From Tamarix chinensis (Eukaryota; Streptophyta; Magnoliopsida; Caryophyllales; Tamaricaceae): a DNA stretch of 64,000 bases. Position numbers and translations under genes: made by a program. The notes beneath the pieces were generated by a model. It searched no databases. It was not told where the DNA came from and saw nothing but the letters and a program-made list of their open reading frames with translations. The DNA is taken from positions 29,144,117-29,208,116 of the forward strand of contig CM060174.1 of the NCBI GenBank assembly GCA_030549775.1, given 5' to 3'. Below, piece by piece: positions 1 to 11,262 of this stretch. The stretch's first letter is position 1. The number at the start of each line of letters is the position of its first letter.

Positions 1-425
1 CTTATCTAAGTAAAATATGAAGAAGGAACCTACTCTTTTCTTGGACATCCACGCAAATATTTGTTAAAACCCTAATTAAGAAACCTCTCACCCTTGAAGT
101 CAATAGCTCTTTCACAATTTTTAAAGTCAAATCCAAGATCCAGTATAACAAAAAAAAACCCTCCACCACACTAGTGGAGGTTGATCTTTGCTAGAAATTA
201 GCTTGAGGATGGACATACCATCATTAATTACAACATCCAAAAGGTGTCTACCAACAACTTGGTCCTCTACCTTTTGTTGGGATGCTATTTTTTTTTCCTT
301 AAACTTAACAGGAAAGATGATAACTTGAAAAGTGTAGAGCTCAAACACCAATGAAAACATCAATTCCAAGATTCAAGATAAGGAAGGTATCCTACCTGAC
401 ATGTAGAGGTTTATTTGTGCCGGTA
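1..425 (+). pseudogene. Degenerate polyubiquitin block P0 (plus strand)
   Basis: Two ubiquitin monomers in tandem are recognisable from their order of codons. The window opens in the C-terminal end of one monomer (decayed QKESTLHLVLRLRGG). The next begins near 51 with its Met codon as ACG, and reads like QIFVKTL, TLEV, then decayed DQQRLIFAGKQLEDG. A third starts near 281. A functional plant polyubiquitin has 76-residue units joined without gaps. Here frames break and stops occur, so this is a pseudogene. At about 405-430, just after the FAGK codons, the sequence jumps to a 3'-flank sequence on the opposite strand (AATCCATTTAGCTCC). The identification rests on reading the DNA against the very conserved ubiquitin sequence. 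Confidence 0.8.
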
Positions 426-1612
426 AGTAATTGAATCCATTTAGCTCCTAATTCCATCTAACATAAAACAAAAACTGACAAAGGGGAACACCAAGCAACT
501 TATTTATAATCCATTATGGAGATGGAGGGCAAGGTCAATGGTTAACTCCTTCTAAATATTGCTATCCACCATTGTTCTCCCATCCAAAAGCTTCTTCTAG
601 GAATATATCAATTGTTCTTGAATTATTGGGATCCTTTCCTTATTATGTATCTTAGCCTTTAATTCATCAATAGTATTAGAGCTCTCCACCTCCAAGGTGA
701 TGGTCTTTCATGCCCTAGTCTTAAAAATATATACATTCCACCATAAAGACCCAATATAAGGTGAAGGGTTGAATCTTTATTAATGTTATAATCCACCAGC
801 ATTCACCCATCTATAAGAATCTTAAGAGCAAATCTCAACCACTATAATTTAGGTTGGATTCTCTCCATATCTTAAATCATGGTCTTGATGTTGTTGATAA
901 TGTTGGACCTCTCAAATTGTAATGTAACCATCTTTATCACGAGAGTCTTAATGAACATTTACATCCCACCATATAGGCGATTGGCCATGAAAAGTGTATA
1001 CTCCTTTTGGATGTTGGGATTGGCAAGGTATTATACATCCTCAAGCTTATTTCCAAAGAAGATTAGCCTCTACAAGGTACTGCTAGTATGTTAGTCTTGA
1101 ATCTCTCACCTTCAAGGGTGACGGTATTCCTTGTTAGGGTTTCACAAAGATTTGCATCCTACTATAAACAAGGAACACAAATTCAAGGGTAAATTCCTTT
1201 ATGATGTTGTAATATTCTAGGGCATGACCACATTCAAGCTTCTTTATAGCAAAGATCTACCTCAACTAATATGTGGGAATCCCCACATTATCCTAGATTT
1301 TAACCTTCATATGGATAATGGTGTCTGGGATCTCAACCATAATGGTAATTTTCTTACCCATGAGGGTCTTCACTAACATGTGCATGTCTCCATCGAGATA
1401 GAGCATCAATTAGGGGGTATATTCCTTTTATATGTTGTAATTATCAAATTTACAAACATATTGAATTTTCTTTCCACCAAACATCATCCTTAACTAGTTT
1501 GGAGGAGTCCTTCCTTATCCTAAATCTTACCCTTTATGTCATGGATGGTTTCGTAACTATCGACCTCAAGAGTGATGGTGTTTTCTATGACGGTGTTAAC
1601 AAAGATCTACAT
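426..1612 (-). pseudogene. Degenerate polyubiquitin block M1 (minus strand)
   Basis: Five ubiquitin-like monomers run head to tail on the minus strand. Positions corresponding to Met1 lie near 736, 964, 1157, 1385 and 1612, a spacing of 193 to 228 bp against the expected 228 bp. The first reads as Met-stop-Ile-Phe-Val. Later monomers keep recognisable fragments such as GKKLLDGRT near 600 and VKTLxG-like stretches. Stops and small indels are scattered throughout. Positions 426-530 are not coding. They match the 3' flank of the other minus-strand blocks (a GTTCCCC-containing element and the AATCCATTTAGCTCC motif). The block ends at the palindromic centre shared with the plus-strand block that follows. 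Confidence 0.8.
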
Positions 1613-1914
1613 ATGATGAACATGAAAGAAAAAACCAAAATTACATATTAGTTGAAAAAGTAATAAAGATTGATTCGGTGATCAGATGATCCCATACAAA
1701 GATATAACTCCATACAATCTATCAAATAAATAACAATTAGAACATAATTGTGAACTTTTTGCTTCTTTTATTTAATTAAATAACTTTCAAGTTCTAATTC
1801 TTATTTCTTTGATTAATTATGAGGAGCTAAATCATCTCTCAGCATCATTTGATTATGATTCCAATCTTAATTGAGATTTTATTTAATATATAATTATTTT
1901 TTTATCTTTATCAT
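1613..1914. repeat. Palindromic head-to-head centre C1 between ubiquitin blocks
   Basis: The two halves are inverted copies of each other. The left half carries AAATAACAATTAGAAC, and the right half carries its inverse as GTTCTAATTCTTATTT. Further out, ACATATTAGTTG on the left pairs with the inverse of a stretch near 1890. It lies between the 5' ends of two divergent ubiquitin blocks, where a leader and promoter would sit. No convincing TATA box or start codon survives. It is very AT-rich. Confidence 0.7.
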
Positions 1915-2273
1915 TTATATATCTTCATTAAGGCCTACATAATAAATACCCTCACTCTTGAGGTTGAGAGCTCTGACACCATCGACAACACTAAGTCTAA
2001 GATCTAGGAAAATGAAGGAGTTACTCCAAACTAGTAGAGGCTAATCTTTAGTGGAAAGTAGCATTAGGATGGTCATAACTTTTCCAACTATAATATGTAA
2101 AAGGAATTCACCATCCACTTGGTGCTCCCTCTTTGTGGTAGCATGTACATCTTTGTGAAGATGCTAATTGGGAGAAATTTTACCCCTAAAGTTGAGAGCT
2201 TTGACTTCATCAACAACATTTAGAATAAGATGTATGATAAGGTGGAAATTTCTTCAAATCACTAGAGGTTAAT
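1915..2273 (+). pseudogene. Degenerate polyubiquitin block P1, left part
   Basis: The first monomer starts at the C1 centre, with Met1 replaced by TTA, then Ile-Phe-Ile-Lys and TLEVESSDTID-like codons near 1945-1985. A second monomer starts near 2138 (Met-Tyr-Ile-Phe-Val-Lys). The block is interrupted at Leu of the QQRLIFAGK motif by the LTR at 2274-6169 and resumes at 6170. Stops show that it is non-functional. Confidence 0.8.
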
Positions 2274-3137
2274 TGTAACACCCCCAAATTTACTACTGAA
2301 AAATTTCGTTTAAATCAGAAGGTTTAGCGGAAGCGAAAGAATTAAAACCATAAACTTGGGGGTATTACCGCCACACTTAGTACCAGACCGGTTCAATCCT
2401 ACCGTTCCGATACTAAGTGCTAAGGCTAAACTAAACAATCGTTAAGTAAGAGTCATCAAAACATAGGTCCATAGTTAAGTTAGACCATTCACGAAAACCA
2501 CGAGTCAACAACAGTTAAAATATCGTTAAGATTACAACTTAAGAGTACGGTTCAAAACAAGAAGCATAGTACAAAATATAGCTAAATGAAACAGATCCCA
2601 AGGGACCAATATCCGGATCGCCTACTCACTTAAGTCAGGCCTTCCACCCCAAAACAATATCCGATTTTAAACCTGCACAAGAGGTCTGCTCCCCACCATT
2701 GGTGGATCATCACAGGACCCATTCAACCAAGGTAGTATCAGTACGGGTCCAATACTGAGTAAGTCCCACTACCCTATCTTATAGGAGAGATATCATCAAG
2801 TGCATATTAAATCCGGGTACAACACGTTCATACAATATCATGCATATTCACAACCCACAGCATGAATCTTACCATACACCTAGAGTAACATATAAAACAT
2901 ATGTAACATCCTATTTAAACATATAAGCGTGGTAACCGAAATATAAAGTGGCTCATACGCCTCAGGTAGGGATAATCCATATTATTAAAACTCAATACGT
3001 GGCATACTCACGTAAGCAGCATGTAGTAATACAGATAATAAAAGCTGGCCATGGTCCAGTTAGACTTATTCTTTATTCTCATTAATAATATGTTCATTCC
3101 ACACATATTCTTTAATAGTCCATGTGAGTGCGGGAAC

Positions 3138-3560
3138 CCCACTATTATAGCCGGTGGACCAGATGTAAACACACAAGACAGAATGCCTCTGACCACTATT
3201 CTTACCGGTGGACCGGACTGGCCCCGACTCACATGGTGTTTCATTGTAAGTACTCAGTATTTTCCCATGGATTAACTTATTTACTTGGGTCTCTCGAGCC
3301 GAAACCCCCACTATTATAGCCGGTGGACCGGAAGTAAACACATAAGGCAGAACGCCTCTAACCACTATTATAGTCGGTGGACCGGAACGAAACGCATAGG
3401 GCAGAACGCCTCTGACCACTATTATAGCCGGTGGACCGGAACGAAATACACAGGGAAGAACGCCTCTAACCACTATTATAGCCGGTGGACCGGAACGAAT
3501 CGCACAGGGCATAACGCCTCTGACCACTATTCTAGCCGGTGGACCGGAACGAAACTCATA
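3138..3560. repeat. 54-bp tandem repeat inside LTR A
   Basis: Units contain ACCACTATTATAGCCGGTGG followed by ACCGGAACGAA and an AGAACGCCTCTG segment. Unit starts fall at 3138 and 3192, then 3307, 3361, 3415, 3469 and 3523, exactly 54 bp apart within each group. About 60 bp separates the groups. Because 54 is divisible by 3, frames stay open on both strands and give long repeat ORFs that are unlikely to be proteins. A decayed version occurs in the related LTR at 32095-32450. Confidence 0.9.
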
Positions 3561-5195
3561 GGACCAGATCATGGGCTCGGCTCAACATCTTTCGCTTTAC
3601 GTGATTAATGTCTTATCAGTGTCTTATTAAAACACACATCACCCTTAGCATGCATGCCAACAACGGATAATCATACGTTACACACCATAACATGATATAT
3701 AAAGCATCTAAGGCATACAAGTCACGTAACACATAGGGGCCTTAGCCACATCCTTATGAAACACCCATAAGTGGAGGTAAGTAGAGACTTACCTGGATCC
3801 GAAGCTAGCTAAGCGAGATAAGAGGGAGAAAGATCCCTAGCTCGTGGATCCACGAGAAAGCTTTCCTAGATCAGATAGAAATCGAAAAATTAAATTAGAA
3901 ACTATCCTATCAATCAATAATTCACATACTCTAATTAAATAAACACAAACAACCCAAATGATCTTTCTTATAAAATGTGACCAAAAATTAGAACTTAAAA
4001 GCGTAGTTTTATTAAGATTTAAGGTTAAAACTAAATAAAAACAGATTAATACAAATATCACTTGGGACATTTCAACTTAATTTGGAAAGCCCGAGAAAGA
4101 ATAATCGATCATAAGTTAATTTATCGAAAATAACTTATTTATTAGGTTTTACAACTAAATAGGTAACCTAACCATTTACATAGAGCCAAATCCAAATCGA
4201 TTAGGTTAAAACAGAATTTAAATGATTTAAAACCCAAAGATAGAATTCGATTAGATAAAATACACATAACAAAATCAATTTTAAAAAATCATCCCCGAAA
4301 ATTAGGGTTTTAAAGCCCACGACACAAACTCAAGTAATTCAATTTAATCAACTCAAATTAAAGGTATTTAGAAGCAATTAATACCATTTCAACTATTTCT
4401 ATACATTTAATTTTAGAAAAACAACAATACAAGTAATCGATTTCATAATTTCACTTGAAATTTAGGGTTTTCGGCCCGAAAATACAATTCGTTAAAATTC
4501 TATAAATTTAATCAAATTGAATGTTTAGAAACGTAATTAAACACATTTTATAACATATCAAATAATCAATTGCTCAAAACCAATAAAAGAAATACACAAT
4601 TTAGCACAATTAGGGTTTTTGAGCCCGAAACGCAAATCCGATCAATCCTTGCCAAAACATATCAATTGACGGTTCGAAAATATAATTAAACATATTATAA
4701 TGTAATTTATATAGTCAATTGAATAAAATAACTCGATTACAAAATCCAATTTAAACCCACGGGAGTTTTGACCTAAAAATCCAATTCCGATAAATTACGC
4801 ACAATTTTCCCAAATCAACACTTCCAATATAAAATTAAATACATTTTAAACAATATTATAAAATCAATTGAGCGGAATGGCTCAATTATACAGCCCAATT
4901 CCATTACACCCAAAATTTGACCTAGGAATCAAATTTCGATAAAACCTGCATAAATTTATCAAATTGACGGTTCCAAAATGAAATTGGATACATTTGAAAA
5001 CATATTGTATAATCAATTTACCCAAAATTGCAAAAACGGACGGATCCGAAAAATTCGGGCATAACCCGGCCAAAAATCCAATTTTTCCAAAATCTCAACA
5101 TAACAATACAATTAACCTATCCAAATCATTCTTATAGCACATATATACACAATCGAACAATCAATTTAGCTTTTTATAAGCTAATTCATACCCAA

Positions 5196-5650
5196 TTAAT
5201 CAAAATAAGGGTTAGGATTTTTTTCGGAAATTATACCAAACAAAACCGATAAATCGGGGCAAAGGAAGGCTGGGGAAGCTTCGTCAAGGGTCGGGGGTGG
5301 CTCGCCGATGGTCAGCGAGGCTCGCCGGAGCCGGACGGTGGCGGCACAGCCTGCGCGGTTGCTGCTACTATGCGGCTGCTGGGCGTGGCTGCTTCGGTCG
5401 CTGCTGTCGAGTTGGCTACTGCTGCGGTGGCTGCTGCGCGGCGTCGCTAGCGGTGGTCGGTCGTGGCCAGAGAAGGAGGAGGGAGGAGCTGGGGAGAAGA
5501 AGAGAGGTGGATAGGGCTTTGGGGCTGCGAACAGGGACAAGGGTCGGGGCAGCAGAGGAAGAGAAGAGAAGAGAAAAAGGAAAAAGGAGAGGGGGGGTCG
5601 GTTCGGCCGGGAGCGGGGTTTTTTTTTTACAAATTCATATAAAATAAAAT
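5196..5650 (-). promoter_or_regulatory. Probable LTR leader: C/T-rich tract downstream of an AT-rich box
   Basis: Read on the minus strand, an AT-rich stretch (about 5700-5635, with TTTATATGAATT) is followed by about 430 bp of C/T- and GC-rich sequence that translates as low-complexity Pro/Ser/Leu. The other LTR copies carry comparable tracts (25075-25990, 36200-36970, 38310-38880). I take this as the transcription start and untranslated leader of the LTR, not a gene. The position is inferred from composition only. Confidence 0.35.
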
Positions 5651-6169
5651 ACAAAAAATATAAAAATATTATTGGAAGATTTTATATTAAATTTATTTAA
5701 CGAAAATTTATTTCGAACGGATCCGAACGCTTAAAATTAACAAAAAACTATATACAGAATTTCAGAAACATTTTCGGAAGAATTTACCAACAAACGTAAA
5801 AATTTATATTATTTACGGAAATACATTATAAGACCCTGAAATAATATTTAAAAACCTATAATAAAATAATTAAGTCAAATTCTAATAAATCAAGACTAAT
5901 TTTAATAGTTTCCGAAATCGGTTTTCCGCAAACTAAAAAGCGTAGAACAGAAGAAAATTAATTTCAAAAAGAAATTCTTAAATAAGTTCCGAAAATATTT
6001 TTAATTTAAACTTCCCGAAAATGATTAATTACATTCAATTATGAGTTCAAAATCGTCGATAAATCAATAAAACGAATCGAAATTAAAATAATTAATTGTT
6101 TACATCAAAGGACGCTAATAAAATCATTAAACTTAATAAATCTGGATTTTAAAAATACGGGATATTACA

Positions 6170-6640
6170 TTAATCTTTATTGGAAAATGGCTTGAAGTTA
6201 GTTTTACCCTAACCAACTACAACATCTAGAAGGAATCTACCCTTCACTTAGTCCTCCATCTTCTTATGGGATGCAAATCTTTGGTAAAACCCTAACTACA
6301 AAAGTCATCACCCTTGAAGTTGAGAGCTCCAACACTATTTTTTACATCAAGTCTATGATCTAGAATTATGAGAGGATCTGCGCCAAACTAGTAGAGGTTG
6401 ATCTTTACAAGAAATGAGCTTGAGTATGGACATACCCTCAACTATTACAACATCTAGAAGGAGTATACCTACCACATGGTCCTCCACCTCCAGCATGGGA
6501 CACAATTTTTTATTTTAGATCCTCATAAGAAAGATGATTACTTTGGAAGTTGAGAGCTCAAACATCAACAACAACATTAATTCCACAACTCAAGATAAGG
6601 AGGGCATCCCACAAGACATATGGAGGTTGATTAGGGCTTG
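6170..6640 (+). pseudogene. Degenerate polyubiquitin block P1, right part
   Basis: This continues the monomer broken by LTR A. The codons for LIFxGKxLE follow the duplicated TTAAT. New monomers start near 6270 (Met-Gln-Ile-Phe-Gly-Lys-Thr-Leu, one of the better preserved N-termini) and near 6507. At about 6625-6645 the plus-strand monomer stops after FAGK-equivalent codons and switches to the inverted 3' flank (GTAATTGAATCAATTTGG). This is the same breakpoint as near 425 and 8965. Confidence 0.8.
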
Positions 6641-7861
6641 TGAGTAATTGAATCAATTTGGCTCCACAATCCAGCTAACATAAAACAAACAGTGACAAAG
6701 GGGAACATAACATGACTAATTTTTAATCCACCTTGGAAGGAAAGAGGAAATGTTGAATTATTTTGAATATTGTAATTCACAAGATTTCTCCCATCCTAAA
6801 CTTGCTTCTCAGCATATATCAAACACTATGATATATTGGGATTCTTTTCTTGTTATGTGTCTTGACCTTAAAATTATCTATAGTATTAGAATTCTCCACC
6901 TCCAATACAATGGTCTTTTTAGTCAAGGTATTAAGAAATATCTACATTCCACCATAGAGATGCAATAGAAGGTGAAGGTTTGAATCCTTCTTAATGTTTT
7001 AACCTGCAAGCGTTCACCCATCTTCAAGGAGGTTATGAGAAAAGAACAACCTTTATAGGCCAGGTTGGGCACTTTCCTTATCTTAAATATTCATCTTAAC
7101 GTTATTGATGGTGTCTGAGCTCTCCAATTGTAATGCAACCACCATTCATATGAGCATCTTAATGAAAATATTTCATCCCACCATGGAGGCGGTTAAACAA
7201 GTGGAGTGTTGACTCCTTTTGGATGTTTTAATTATCTAGGTACTTTATATCCTCAATATTCTTTCTAAAAAATATCAAACTCTTTTATTTTGGGGGAGAT
7301 CCTATCCTTGTCTTTTATCTTAGCCTTAACGTCATTGTTATTCTTGGACTTTCTCCTTCAAGGGGGATAGTCTTCCCTGTTAAGGTTTTCACAAATATTT
7401 ACATCCCACCATAAAGGAGGAGGGCCAAGTGAAGGGTATATTACTTTGGGGATTTGTAATTATCTAGGGTGTGATGATCTTTAAGTTGTTTTCTACCAAA
7501 TATCTACCTTAATTAATATATAGGAATCCTCTACTTGTCTGAGATCTTAGCCATAATATGGATAATGGTGTTGGGGCTCTCGACCTCAAGGGTTATTTTC
7601 TTCTTGATTTAGGTCTTCACAATTGTGTTCATGCCTCCATGGTGGTAGAGAACCCATTAGGGGGGATAGATTCCATTTAGATGAGTGGTTAGCAAGTACA
7701 TGATCATATTTAATTTTCTTTCCATCGAAGTTCTACCTCTACTAGTTTTGAGGAATTCCTTCCTTGTCCTAAAGCTTAGCCTTGACATTGTTGATGGTAT
7801 ATCTGCTATCAACTTCAAGAGTGATGGTATTTTTGGTGAGGGACTTAACAAAGATCTATAA
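6641..7861 (-). pseudogene. Degenerate polyubiquitin block M2 (minus strand)
   Basis: About five decayed minus-strand monomers are preceded at the low-coordinate end by the common 3' flank (6641-6745). The N-terminal monomer ends at 7861, where Met1 and Gln2 read TTA TAG before Ile-Phe-Val-Lys. The fragment at 7657-7905 still shows a TxEVxSxxTIDxxKAK-like order. Frameshifts and stops are frequent. Confidence 0.78.
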
Positions 7862-8167
7862 ATGATGAAGATGAAATAAAAAACCATATTTAGAGATTGT
7901 CTCAAAAGATAAACTCCACATAATCATTTGGTTTAATAATTTAATGATCCTAAAAATGATTAAATTCCACATAATCAATTGAAGAAATAACAATTAGAAT
8001 ATGATTCTACTTATAACTAGTGAATTGTTTGATGTTTTCAAGTAATCAAAGAAATTTCCATTCTAATTCTTATTTATTTAATTGATTGTGAAGAGTTAAA
8101 TCATCTCTCAGTATCATTTGATTATGATTCAAATATTAATTAAGAATTTAGTTAATATGTAATTATT
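7862..8167. repeat. Palindromic head-to-head centre C2
   Basis: It has the same organisation as 1613-1914. AAATAACAATTAGAATATG near 7985 faces its inverse CATTCTAATTCTTATTT near 8058. It separates divergent ubiquitin blocks and is alignable by eye with the other centres. Confidence 0.7.
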
Positions 8168-8965
8168 TTTTATATCTTCATTAAAACCCATGGAAACACC
8201 CCAACTCTCTAGGTCGAGGGCTCCTACTCCATCAAAAATATCAAGTCTAAGATCTAGGAAAATTATGTTGCTACTCTGGATAAGAAGAGGCTAATCTTTA
8301 GTGGAAAGTAGCATCGGGATTGTCGTACCTTTACCAACTATAATATCAAAAAGGAATCTACCTTCCACATAGTGCTCCCTCTTCATAGTGGTATGCACAT
8401 CTTTGTGAAGATACTAATGAGAATAATTTTACCCTTTTGGTCAAGAGCTTCAATATACATTATTAAGGATAAGATGTAGGGTAAGGTTGAAATTCCTTCA
8501 AATCAATATAGGCTAGTAATCATTGGAAATTAAGTTGAATATAATCTTACTCTATCCAACTACAATATCTAGAAGGAATATACCCTTCACTTAGTTATCA
8601 TTCTTCATGTGGGTTGCAAATCTTTGTTAAAACCCTACTTAGGAAACCCATCTCATTTGTTGTGAAAAGTTCTAACAACATTATTAACATCAAGGCCAAG
8701 ATCTATGACAACGAAATGATCTCCGCTAGACTAATAGAGGTTGTTCTTTTCTAGAAATGAGTTTGAAGATGGACATACCATAACCAATTACAAGGACTAG
8801 AAGGAGTTTGCCAACACCTTGGTCCTCCACCACCGTAATGTGATATAATTTTTTTAACCAGATCTTACTAAGAAAGATGATTATTTTGGAGGTGAAGAGC
8901 AAATACACCAACAACAACATCTATTCTAAGATTGAAGATAAGGAGGGAATCCCACCAAGCATGTG
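8168..8965 (+). pseudogene. Degenerate polyubiquitin block P2 (plus strand)
   Basis: Four monomer starts are visible, near 8168, 8390, 8605 and 8845. Fragments of LEVxSSDT, RLIFxGK and DYNIxKES remain, with many stops. The block ends at about 8950-8965 at the same tail junction found near 425 and 6640, immediately after FAGK-equivalent codons. Confidence 0.78.
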
Positions 8966-10190
8966 GTAGTTGATTTGGGCTTGTATGTAATTAAATCAAT
9001 TTACCTCCACAATTCAACTGCCACAAAACAAATGGTGAAAAAGGGGAACACAAAGCAACAAATTAATAATCCACCTCGGTGATGGATTAAAAGGTAAAGG
9101 ATTAACTCCTTCTGAATATTGTGATTCACAGAAGCTCTTCCATCCTAGATTTTCTTCTCAGCATATATTAAACGATGCCCATATATTGCGATCCTTTCTT
9201 TGTTACGTGTCTTAGCCTTAAAATTATCAATAATATCGGAACTCTACACCTCCATGGAAATGGTCATTCAACTTAAGGTCTTAAGAAATATCTACATTCA
9301 ATGACGGAGACATAATATAAGGTGAAGGGTCTCCTTTCGAATGTTATAATCTGCTAGCATTCACTCATCTTCAAGCAGCACACAAGCATAGATCAACCTC
9401 TATAGGTTAGGTTGGATGCTTTGTTAATTGTGTTTGAGTTCTACAAATCTAATGCATCCATCTTTCCTTTGAGAGTTTTGGTGAAAATTTGCATCCCACC
9501 ATAAAGGTGGTTAACCAAGTATAGTGCTGACTCCAATGGGATTTTATAATTGGAAAGGTATTATCCATCCTTAATCTTCTATCCAAAGAAGATCAACCTC
9601 TTCTAGTCTCGAGAGATCCTATCCTTATCTTTGATCATATCCTTATCTTTGATCCTATCCATATTATTATTATTAGTCTCGGATCTCTCACCTTTAAGGG
9701 TGATGGTCTTTCACTATTTGTCTTTCACAAAGATATGCATTCCAACATGAAGGAGGAGGACCAAGTGAATGATTGATTCCTTCATGATATTGTAATTGGA
9801 TAGGCTATGAACATCTTCAAACTTTTTCTAGAAAATATCTACCTTGACTAATATGTAGGAATCCCCTCCTTTTCTTGGATCTTAGCCTTCATGTGGATAA
9901 TGGTGTCGAGGCTCTATGCCTCAAGGGTAATCATCTTCCCCATTAGAGTCTTTACTAAGATGTGTATATCTCCACTAAGATAGAGCACTAATTGGGGTAT
10001 GGATTCATCTTGGATGTTTTAGTCGGCAAATATAAGACAATCCTCAACTTACTTTCCACCAAAGATCTACCTCTACTAGAGGAATTCCTTCCTTATTCTT
10101 CATCTCATCCTTGATGTTGTCAATGGTGTCAAAGATATAAACCTTAAGAGTGATAGTGTTTCCTATGAGGGTTTAATCAAAGTACTACAT
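8966..10190 (-). pseudogene. Degenerate polyubiquitin block M3 (minus strand)
   Basis: The common 3' flank (8966-9080) is followed by about five decayed minus-strand monomers. The N-terminal one ends at 10190 with Met1 preserved as ATG followed by a TAG at Gln2. Its length and monomer order match M1 and M2, so it belongs to the third higher-order unit. A local duplication of a short TATCCTTATCTTTGATC stretch occurs near 9620-9655. Confidence 0.78.
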
Positions 10191-10506
10191 ATGATGAATA
10201 TGAAAGTAAAAAACCCTAATTAGATATTAAATGAAAACGTAATTAAGATCGGTTCAATAATCAGGTGATCCTAAAAAAATGATTGAACTCCTCAAAATTA
10301 ATGAAATAAATGACAATTAGATCATGATTCTACTCCTTTCTAGCAAATGGTTTAATAATTTTTATTTTATTAAATAACTTTCATCTTCTAATTCTTATTT
10401 CTTTAAATATTGTGAGTAGTTAAAACATCTTTGAGCATCATTCAATTATGGTTCCAATCTTAATTAAGTTTTTAGTTAATATATAATTTTTTTTCATCTT
10501 CATCAT
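10191..10506. repeat. Palindromic head-to-head centre C3
   Basis: It is homologous to C1 and C2. AAATGACAATTAGATCATG near 10308 faces CATCTTCTAATTCTTATTTC near 10382 in inverted orientation. It is AT-rich and non-coding. Confidence 0.7.
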
Positions 10507-11262
10507 TTATAGATAGTTGCTAAGACCCTCTTAGGAAACACCCTCACTCTCAATGTTGAGAGCTCCTGCAACATCGATAACATCAAGGCTAATATGTGGG
10601 ATAATGAAGGAATTACTCCAGATAAGCAAAGGCTGATATTTGGTTGAAATTAGCTTAAGGGTAGTCATACCTTTGCTGACTATACTATCCAAAAACTAAT
10701 CCACCATCCATTAGACACTTCCTTTTTTGAGGATATGTAAGTCTTTATGAAGACACTGATCGGGAGGAATTTTACCCTTGAAGTAGAGAGATTCTACATC
10801 ATCAATAACATCAAGGATAAGATGTATGATAACGTGGACATTCCTTCAAATTAGTAGAGGATAATTTCATTAGAAAGTAGCTTAAAGGTAGTCTTAACCT
10901 AGCCAACTACAATATGAAGAAGGAATATACCCTTCACTTAGTCCTCCATCTTCTTCTAGGATGAAAATATTTGCTAAAACACTAACTGAGAATATCATCA
11001 TCCTTAAAGTCAAGAGCTCTGACACTATTGATGAAGTTAAGGTCAAGATACTAAACAATGAGAGAGTCCATGCCAAACCAGCAGAGGTTCATCTTCACTA
11101 GAAAGGAGCTAGAAGATGGCCATACCCTCACCCATTTGAACATCTAAAAAAAATTCTACCTACAACTTGGTCCTCCATCTTAGTGTTGGGGTGCAAATTT
11201 TCGTCTAAATCCTTCCAAAAAAAGATGATTACTTGAGAAGTGGAGATCTTAGACACCAACGA
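10507..11262 (+). pseudogene. Degenerate polyubiquitin block P3 (plus strand)
   Basis: Plus-strand monomers start near 10507, 10735, 10962 and 11192. The third keeps an almost complete order (AKTLTENIIILKVKSSDTID-like). The block breaks off inside the fourth monomer at about 11262, after the ESSDTND-like codons. It joins directly to a minus-strand block without the 3' flank, so this tail junction differs from the three others. Confidence 0.78.

Larger units (their letters stand above)
2274..6169 (-). mobile_element. Solo-LTR-like element A, Ty3/gypsy type (3,896 bp)
   Basis: It starts TGTAACACCCC, ends GATATTACA, and is flanked by a perfect 5-bp target duplication TTAAT (2269-2273 and 6170-6174). 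It splits a ubiquitin reading frame that resumes directly after it. No gag or pol is visible. TG...CA ends, a 5-bp duplication and no coding capacity over several kilobases fit a solo LTR left by recombination between two LTRs. Long LTRs of this look are common in Tekay/Del-type chromoviruses, which I recall but cannot verify here. I infer minus orientation, because a C/T-rich leader-like stretch follows an AT-rich region when read on the minus strand near 5640-5200. A large non-autonomous element is the alternative. Confidence 0.7.

Noticed and set aside
3138..3560. Possible CRISPR-like array
   Set aside because: Repeats are contiguous, without unique spacers, and the DNA is a plant retrotransposon LTR.
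3066..3608. Long ORFs on both strands with 18-residue repeats (SGPPAIIVVRGV... and HYYSRWTGT...)
   Set aside because: They are by-products of a 54-bp tandem repeat in an LTR. The period is a multiple of three, so several frames stay open.
5196..5654. 152-aa Pro/Ser-rich minus-strand ORF and overlapping GC-rich plus-strand ORFs
   Set aside because: Low-complexity C/T-rich leader of an LTR. Equivalent frames in sister LTRs are not conserved as protein.
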